64,000 bases of DNA. Origin: Nocardioides dongkuii. GTDB lineage: Bacteria > Actinomycetota > Actinomycetes > Propionibacteriales > Nocardioidaceae. The stretch is taken from the NCBI RefSeq assembly GCF_014127485.1, contig NZ_CP059903.1, positions 1,488,001 to 1,552,000 on the forward strand. The letters are read 5' to 3'. Both the position numbers and the translations under genes were made by a program. Below the pieces are notes generated by a model. The model ran no database searches, was not told where the DNA came from, and was given only the letters and a program-made list of their open reading frames with translations. This document shows, in pieces, positions 58,536-64,000 of the stretch (position 1 is its first letter; each line of letters starts with the position of its first letter).

Positions 58536-59531
58536 GTGGACTTCCTGGAGATTCTCCGCACCGCGCTGCAGCAGGCCTTCGGCCCCAGCGCCATCGTGTA
58601 CGCGCTCGCCGCGATCGGGCTGAACATCCACTTCGGCTACACCGGGCTGCTCAACTTCGGCCAGTCCGGCTTCATGGCGGTCGGTGCCTACGGTCTCGCC
58701 GTCACGGTGGTGATCGTCGGCTGGCCGTTCTGGATCGGCGTGCTGTTCGCCTTCCTCGCACCGTTCGTGCTGGCCATCGTGCTGGGGCTGCCGACGCTGC
58801 GCCTGCGGGCCGACTACCTGGCGATCGCGACCATCGCGACCGCCGAGATCCTCCGCCTGGTCTTCGGCTCCGTCGAGCTCAAGGACCAGTTCGGCGGCTC
58901 GAACGGCCTCACCGGCTACTCGCGCACCTACAAGGACTTCAACCCCTACTCCGAGGGCATCGACTGGGGCTTCATCCGCTACAGCCGCGACGACCTGTGG
59001 AACGTCACGGTCGGCTGGGGCCTGGTCGCGATCAGCTGCCTGATCGTCTGGGCCCTGATGCGCAGCCCGTGGGGCCGCGTGCTCCGCTCCATCCGCGAGG
59101 ACGAGGACGCCGTGCGCTCGCTCGGCAAGAACGTCTTCGCCTACAAGATGCAGGCGCTGATCCTCGGTGGCATGTTCGGCGGCCTGGCGGGTCTCTACTT
59201 CGCCCTCAAGCAGTCCTCCGTGGTGCCCAACGACTACTCCACGAACCTGACGTTCTTCGCCTACACCGCGCTGCTGATCGGCGGTGCCGCCCGGGTCCTC
59301 GGCCCGGTCGTGGGCGCGATCATCTTCTGGTTCCTGCTCTCCGGGATCGGCTCGCTGTTCTCCCAGCTGACCCGCGGGGACGACCCGATCCTGCCGGCGT
59401 CGATCATGGACGGGACGCAGGCCAGCCTGATCCGGTTCATCCTCGTCGGCCTGGCTCTCATGCTGCTGATGATCTTCCGACCACAGGGGATCTTCGGCGA
59501 CCGTAAGGAGATCGCGATCGATGGCCGCTGA
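58536..59531 (+). CDS. livM: LivM-type branched-chain amino acid permease
   Basis: A 331-residue permease with about eight to ten helices. GLNIHFGYTGLLNFGQSGFMA near the N terminus and the LRADYLAIATIATAEILRL motif are LivM signatures; the C terminus ends RPQGIFGDRKE. The GTG at 58536 has GAGGGGG about 5 nt upstream and lies 10 nt after livH. The stop overlaps livG by 11 nt. Forms the membrane channel with LivH. Confidence 0.94.
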   Translation: MDFLEILRTALQQAFGPSAIVYALAAIGLNIHFGYTGLLNFGQSGFMAVGAYGLAVTVVIVGWPFWIGVLFAFLAPFVLAIVLGLPTLRLRADYLAIATIATAEILRLVFGSVELKDQFGGSNGLTGYSRTYKDFNPYSEGIDWGFIRYSRDDLWNVTVGWGLVAISCLIVWALMRSPWGRVLRSIREDEDAVRSLGKNVFAYKMQALILGGMFGGLAGLYFALKQSSVVPNDYSTNLTFFAYTALLIGGAARVLGPVVGAIIFWFLLSGIGSLFSQLTRGDDPILPASIMDGTQASLIRFILVGLALMLLMIFRPQGIFGDRKEIAIDGR

Positions 59532-60422
59532 CAAGAACGCCGCGCAGGCCGCCCTGGCAGGGGTGGCGACCGACCCCGGCGCCAAGAAGCCCGACCCGAT
59601 CGTCGTGGGCAGCAACATCACCCGCACCTTCGGCGGTCTCAAGGCCGTCGACGTCGAGCACATCGAGATCCAGCGCGGCGTGATCACCGCGCTCATCGGG
59701 CCGAACGGCGCCGGCAAGACCACGCTGTTCAACCTGCTGACCGGCTTCGACGAGCCCGGCACGGGGACCTGGAGCTTCAACGGCCGCTCGCTGCAGCGGG
59801 TCGCGGCGTTCAAGGTCGCCCGGCTGGGCATGGTGCGCACCTTCCAGCTCACCAAGGTCCTCTCCAAGCTCACCGTCATCGAGAACATGCGGCTGGGCGC
59901 GACCGACCAGAAGGGCGAGAGGTTCTGGGCGGCGCCGTTCAAGTGGCTCTGGTCGAGCCAGGAGGACGAGATCACCCGCCGCGCCGACGAGCTGCTCGCG
60001 CGCTTCAAGCTGGACGCCAAGCGCGAGGACTTCGCCGGGTCGCTCTCCGGTGGCCAGCGCAAGCTGCTGGAGATGGCGCGCGCGCTGATGGTCGACCCCG
60101 AGCTGATCATGCTCGACGAGCCGATGGCGGGCGTGAACCCCGCGCTGAAGCAGTCCCTGCTGGGGCACGTGCAGTCGCTGCGCGACGAGGGCCGCACCGT
60201 GCTCTTCGTCGAGCACGACATGGACATGGTCCGGCACATCTCCGACTGGGTCATCGTGATGGCCCAGGGCCAGATCGTCGCGGAGGGCACCCCGCAGTCG
60301 GTGATGGCCGACCAGCGCGTGATCGACGCCTACCTCGGCGCCCACCACGACACCGACCTGAGCGAGATCGACGAGGCGGCCCTGGAGGCCGAGATCGAGG
60401 CCGAGCTCGAGGAGGAGCAGCG

Positions 60423-60426
<4 letters not shown>
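59521..60426 (+). CDS. livG: LivG-type ABC ATPase
   Basis: A 301-residue ATPase. Walker A is GPNGAGKTT (about 59-67), the LivG-specific VRTFQLTKVLSKLTVIEN follows, the signature is LSGGQ, and Walker B with catalytic Glu lies in IMLDEPMAG; the switch His is in VEHDMD. The first 28 residues are an Ala/Lys extension, and the C-terminal tail is strongly acidic (AEIEAELEEEQ). The ATG at 59521 overlaps livM; the stop overlaps livF (ATGA). Confidence 0.95.
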
Positions 60427-61190
<764 letters not shown>

Positions 61191-61210
61191 CCCACGCACG
61201 ACGTACGACA

Positions 61211-61248
61211 GAAGGGGCCCGGGAGCATCGCTCCCGGGCCTCTTCTTT
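61211..61248 (+). terminator. Rho-independent terminator of livHMGF
   Basis: GGCCCGGGAGC and GCTCCCGGGCC form a perfect 11-bp stem around ATC (61216-61240), followed by TCTTCTTT. Outer AGAAG/CTTCT pairing is also possible. Confidence 0.9.
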
Positions 61249-61267
61249 GTTGCGCGGCGGTCCTGGC

Positions 61268-61386
61268 GGCGAGGGCAGGCCGCCGTACGACGGTTTCGCT
61301 GGTTCTTGACCGACGGACCTTCCTCTTGACCGATGAAGCTCCGTCGGTCAGGGGGAAGATTCACCGGTTGACCGGTGAATCCTGCC
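61268..61386. repeat. 145-bp-period repeat unit, copy 1 (TTGACCG 12-mer array)
   Basis: This and the next unit share an 89-bp core (61295-61383) with only 2 mismatches. Each contains five related 12-mers of type TTGACCGRYGRA: here at 61306(+), 61326(+), 61340(-), 61360(-) and 61368(+). Two perfect 11-bp inverted repeats result: TGACCGACGGA/TCCGTCGGTCA (61307-61350) and GATTCACCGGT/ACCGGTGAATC (61358-61381). No credible gene is present. The 445-nt gap between livF and livJ is otherwise made of the two terminators. Confidence 0.9.
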
Positions 61387-61413
61387 GTCCCCGCGGCCCG
61401 TCGTGGCGGTCGT

Positions 61414-61531
61414 GGCGAGGGCGGGCCGTCGTACGGCGGTTCGCTGGTTCTTGACCGACGGACCTTCCTCTTGACCGATGAAACTCCGTCGGTCAGGGGG
61501 AAGATTCACCGGTCGACCGGTGAATCCTCCC
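61414..61531. repeat. 145-bp-period repeat unit, copy 2 (TTGACCG 12-mer array)
   Basis: The second copy repeats the core 145 bp downstream (61440-61528). 12-mers lie at 61451(+), 61471(+), 61485(-), 61505(-) and 61513(+). Its second palindrome, GATTCACCGGTCGACCGGTGAATC-like (61503-61526, described here by arms GATTCACCGGT and ACCGGTGAATC around CG), is a full 24-bp palindrome. The two copies differ by G/A at the first loop and T/C at the palindrome centre. Confidence 0.9.
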
Positions 61532-61568
61532 GCCGGTCGCAGCCCCAGCGCGCAGCACCAGGAACGGG

Positions 61569-61601
61569 GAAGGGCCCCGGAGCGATGCTCCGGGGCCCTT
61601 C
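61569..61601 (-). terminator. Terminator of livJ
   Basis: A 15-bp stem (GAAGGGCCCCGGAGC with GCTCCGGGGCCCTTC) around a 3-nt loop lies 35 nt after the livJ stop on the minus strand. Its T-tract is poor. The loop region GAGCATCGCTC (minus strand) equals that of the livF terminator. Confidence 0.75.
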
Positions 61602-61635
61602 TCGTGGTGCGGGTGGTGCTGGGTGGTGCAGGTGC

Positions 61636-62943
61636 TCAGATCGCGCCGCTGATGTACTCGACGGGCGCGATCTTGTTCTTCGCGTCGTACTCGTAGATGC
61701 CGATGGACGCGGCGGTCGGGCTGCCGGTCTCACCGAACTCGATCGGACCGGAGACACCGTTGTAGTCGATGTCCTCGCCGTCCTCGAGCAGACCGGCGCA
61801 CTCCTCGAAGGTGGTGCACTCGGTGCCGCCCGTGGTGACGTTGACCATCTCGGCCGCGACGTCCTCACCGGCGTCGCTCTTGGCGGCGATCGCCGCGAGC
61901 GAGGACGTGACGACGGCGTCGTAGGACTCGGCCGAGTAGGCGTAGTCGGTCAGGTCCGGGTCGACGGTGGCGAGACGCTCGCGGAAGTCGCCCGCGGTGT
62001 CGGCGCCGGGGATGGTGCCCTTGGTGCCCTCGAGCGTGCCCGGGGGCAGCGGCGCGTCGCCGTCCTCGCTGTAGTCGGCGGTGTTGCCGTCCACGAAGTA
62101 GGTCGGCTGGTCCTTGGGACCGGCACCCGCGGCGATGAGCTGCGGGATGATCGAGGTGGTCTCCTCGAAGGCGATCAGGACGACGGCGTCGGCACCCGAG
62201 CCGGCGATCTCCTGGACCTGCGAGTCGTAGGACTGGGCCTTCTCGCCGTAGAACACGGTGGCGGCGACCTTGGAGCCGGCGGCCTCGAGGTTCTTGGCGA
62301 CCTCGGAGGCCAGCGTCTCGCCGTACGCGTCCTGGCGGGCCAGGATGGCGACGTTCTTGCGGCCGTCCTGGACCAGGAGGTTGGCGAGCACCGCACCCTG
62401 GAGGATGTCGGAGGGCGCCGTGCGGAAGTACAGGTCGGGCTCCGCGTAGTCGCCCTCGTCGAACGCCGTGGAGGTGTTCGCGGGGGAGAACATGATCGAG
62501 CCGGCCGACATGATCTTGTCGATCACGGTGAGCGAGACACCGGACGAGGCAGCACCGACGACGACGTCCGCGCCGGCGTCGAGCAGCTTGTCGGTCTCGG
62601 CGGGGGCGATGCCCGAGTCGGTGTCGCCGGAGTCGCCACGCACGTGGACGACGTCCTTGCCGTTGACACCGCCTGCGGCGTTGATGTCCTCGACGGCGAG
62701 GTCGACGCCCGCGAACTCGGGCGGGCCGAGGTAGGCGAGGCTGCCGGTCTGCGGCAGGAGCGAGCCGAACGTGAGCGTGCCGTCGCCACCCTCGGCGGCC
62801 GGCGTGGAGCTCTCGCTCTCGCTGCTGCTGGGGTCGGACGTGGGCTCGTCGCCGCCGTCGTCGTCGCTACCGCACCCAGCGAGCACCAGGGCGCTCGCCG
62901 TGGCCACGACGGCCAGGCGGAGAGTCAGGGAATTGCGCTTCAT
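61636..62943 (-). CDS. livJ: Branched-chain amino acid ABC transporter substrate-binding lipoprotein
   Basis: A 435-residue periplasmic-type binding protein (Peripla_BP_6 / LivJ-LivK type). The signal peptide ends in lipobox LAGC (Cys24), then an Asp/Ser/Glu-rich linker (25-53). The ligand domain starts TLTFGSLLPQTGSLAYLGPPE and includes NAAGGVNGKDV and GAASSGVSL, typical of amide/branched-chain amino-acid binders. The ATG at 62943 has GGAGG 5 nt upstream. It faces livHMGF and shares no transcript with it, but is the likely receptor. Exact ligand not determinable from sequence. Confidence 0.92.
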   Translation of the reverse strand: MKRNSLTLRLAVVATASALVLAGCGSDDDGGDEPTSDPSSSESESSTPAAEGGDGTLTFGSLLPQTGSLAYLGPPEFAGVDLAVEDINAAGGVNGKDVVHVRGDSGDTDSGIAPAETDKLLDAGADVVVGAASSGVSLTVIDKIMSAGSIMFSPANTSTAFDEGDYAEPDLYFRTAPSDILQGAVLANLLVQDGRKNVAILARQDAYGETLASEVAKNLEAAGSKVAATVFYGEKAQSYDSQVQEIAGSGADAVVLIAFEETTSIIPQLIAAGAGPKDQPTYFVDGNTADYSEDGDAPLPPGTLEGTKGTIPGADTAGDFRERLATVDPDLTDYAYSAESYDAVVTSSLAAIAAKSDAGEDVAAEMVNVTTGGTECTTFEECAGLLEDGEDIDYNGVSGPIEFGETGSPTAASIGIYEYDAKNKIAPVEYISGAI

Positions 62944-63087
62944 CTATCCTCCGGAGTTTTCAGGAAGCACCATGCGGGCATGGGCACCACCAGGCAACCT
63001 AGTGTCATCGCGGGTCTTTGGTGGCTCGGTCCTCGACATCGCTCCTATTGATGCCGTTTTGTGACCAAGATGACGCCCTGCGCCCGG

Positions 63088-63834
63088 TCAGCGGAGCCCG
63101 GCGACCACGGTGACCAGCAGCGGTGCCACCAGCAGCGCCGGCAGCAGGTCGGCGACCGGGACGTCGCGCACGCGCAGCAGCCGCAGCGCGATGCCGACCA
63201 GGAGCAGGCCGCCCACGGAGGTGAGGGCGGCGAGGTGCGCGTCGGGCAGGACGTCGCCCAGCCCGAGGCCGGCGAGGGTGAGGCCGCCCTGGACGGCGAC
63301 GATCGTGGTGATGCTGGCGGCCACGCCCCAGCCGAAGGACGCCGCGAACGCGATCGCGGCGAACCCGTCGAGCGCCGACTTCAAGAAGAGCTGGTCGGCG
63401 CCGTTGCCGAGCCCGTCGTTCAGGGAGCCGAGGATGGTCAGCGGGCCGGTGCAGAAGAGCAGGGAGGAGGCGACGAACCCCTCGACGAACCGGCGCCGCT
63501 CGGCGGTGCCGGCCTCGCCGGCCAGCCGGCGCTGCAGCCAGCCGCCGAACGACGTGACCCGGTCCTCGATGCGCAGCAGCGACCCCACGATCCCGCCGAC
63601 GAGCAGCGACCCGAGCACGATCAGCATGGGTGCGCTGTCGCCGACCTCGCGGGCCAGGTCGTCGTCGAGGACGGCGACCGCGGACGTCGCGGCAATCAGG
63701 AGCGTGACCAGTCCCAGGCCGTCGGTGACGACCTCGCGGGTGCGCATCGGCAGCCGGTTGCCGAGCAGCACCCCGAGGAGGGACCCGAGCAGCACCGTGG
63801 CGACGTTCACGGCGGTCCCGGTCCCAGGGATCAT
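63088..63834 (-). CDS. DUF554 membrane protein
   Basis: A 248-residue membrane protein with about seven hydrophobic helices. It opens MIPGTGTAVNVATVLLGSLLG, the DUF554 start, and contains GNRLPMRTREVVTDGLGL and FVASSLLFCTGPLTILGSLNDGL, the family core. The ATG at 63834 is preferred over upstream starts because GGGAGGG lies about 6 nt before it and the family N terminus begins there. The gene is upstream of livJ on the same strand, 144 nt apart. DUF554 proteins are putative transporters with no settled substrate. Confidence 0.88.
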   Translation of the reverse strand: MIPGTGTAVNVATVLLGSLLGVLLGNRLPMRTREVVTDGLGLVTLLIAATSAVAVLDDDLAREVGDSAPMLIVLGSLLVGGIVGSLLRIEDRVTSFGGWLQRRLAGEAGTAERRRFVEGFVASSLLFCTGPLTILGSLNDGLGNGADQLFLKSALDGFAAIAFAASFGWGVAASITTIVAVQGGLTLAGLGLGDVLPDAHLAALTSVGGLLLVGIALRLLRVRDVPVADLLPALLVAPLLVTVVAGLR

Positions 63835-63970
63835 CCCGGACCCTCCCTCTCCCATCGGCGGCGAGCAGAGAGTAGCCTCGCCCGCAGAGTCGCGCCCACG
63901 AGGCACAGCCCGGCGCGCTCGCCGCACCAGGCGGCCCGGGGGTGACCACGACCATGTCGAGGATGGACCG

Positions 63971-64000
63971 ATGATGCGGACCTTGGTGACGCAGCGGAGC
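63971..64000 (+). CDS. Possible start of a gene running off the right edge
   Basis: ATG at 63971 (and 63974) follows GAGGA by about 7 nt and opens a frame MMRTLVTQRS that is still open at the end of the window. Ten codons are too few to name it. It would be divergent from the DUF554 gene. Confidence 0.35.
   Translation, partial: MMRTLVTQRS

Noticed and set aside
61375..63051. Long plus-strand frame opposite livJ
   Set aside because: It is antisense to the well-supported binding protein gene and runs through the repeats and terminator.

Overview
This 64-kb window is chromosomal DNA from a high-GC actinobacterium. Gene order and protein features (Wag31/DivIVA and SepF beside the division cluster, a PriA-like HisA, an HGxxPAAW-family protein, an ANTAR regulator beside pyk and a liv operon, frequent GTG starts, several leaderless-looking genes) suggest Nocardioides or a close relative in the Nocardioidaceae. 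That placement is inferred from gene content, not from a database match. Nearly all of the window is conserved core genome. I see no prophage, insertion sequence, integron, rRNA operon or CRISPR array.

Layout. (1) 1-3572, minus strand: a MoxR ATPase / DUF58 / TgpA-type transglutaminase operon, cut by the left edge. (2) 3659-22066, plus strand: a division and cell-wall cluster from a promoter overlaid with five MraZ-type boxes: mraZ, a small membrane protein, rsmH, ftsL-like, ftsI, murE, mraY, murD, ftsW, murG, murC, ftsQ, ftsZ, pgeF, PLP homeostasis protein, sepF, yggT, wag31, terminator, then a histone-H1-like/DksA fusion. murF is absent. (3) 22039-30304: lspA, a RluD-type pseudouridine synthase, a GNAT-chorismate mutase fusion, dnaE, a small membrane protein and a DUF3352 protein. 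(4) 30318-31496, minus strand: YbaK deacylase and a LON-domain protein. (5) 31578-42300: hisD-C-B-H-(membrane protein)-A-F and hisI, interrupted by a TIGR03085-type protein, a Rieske protein and a heterodimeric ABC exporter. (6) 42297-48515: trp-associated membrane proteins, trpC-B-A, a Sco1 lipoprotein and lgt. trpE, trpD, trpG and trpF are not here; HisA is probably the dual-function PriA that covers TrpF. (7) 48675-56304: gltB-gltD and pyk. (8) 56309-64000: a tRNA-Leu(CAA)-like gene, a pdtaR-type ANTAR regulator, livH-M-G-F, a repeat-rich spacer, the convergent ligand-binding lipoprotein gene livJ, and a DUF554 membrane protein.

Many neighbouring genes overlap by 4 bases (ATGA or GTGA), implying translational coupling along the dcw, his, trp and liv runs. 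The signals most worth a second look are the GNAT-chorismate mutase fusion with nearly complete AroQ catalytic residues; a tRNA with a Leu-type D-arm and CAA anticodon but only a 5-nt variable loop; two tandem copies of an array of TTGACCG-type 12-mers between facing terminators (61268-61531); a LivH permease with a secreted N-terminal domain; hisH with no usable canonical start; a large compound palindrome after hisF; and a micro-ORF between gltB and gltD.
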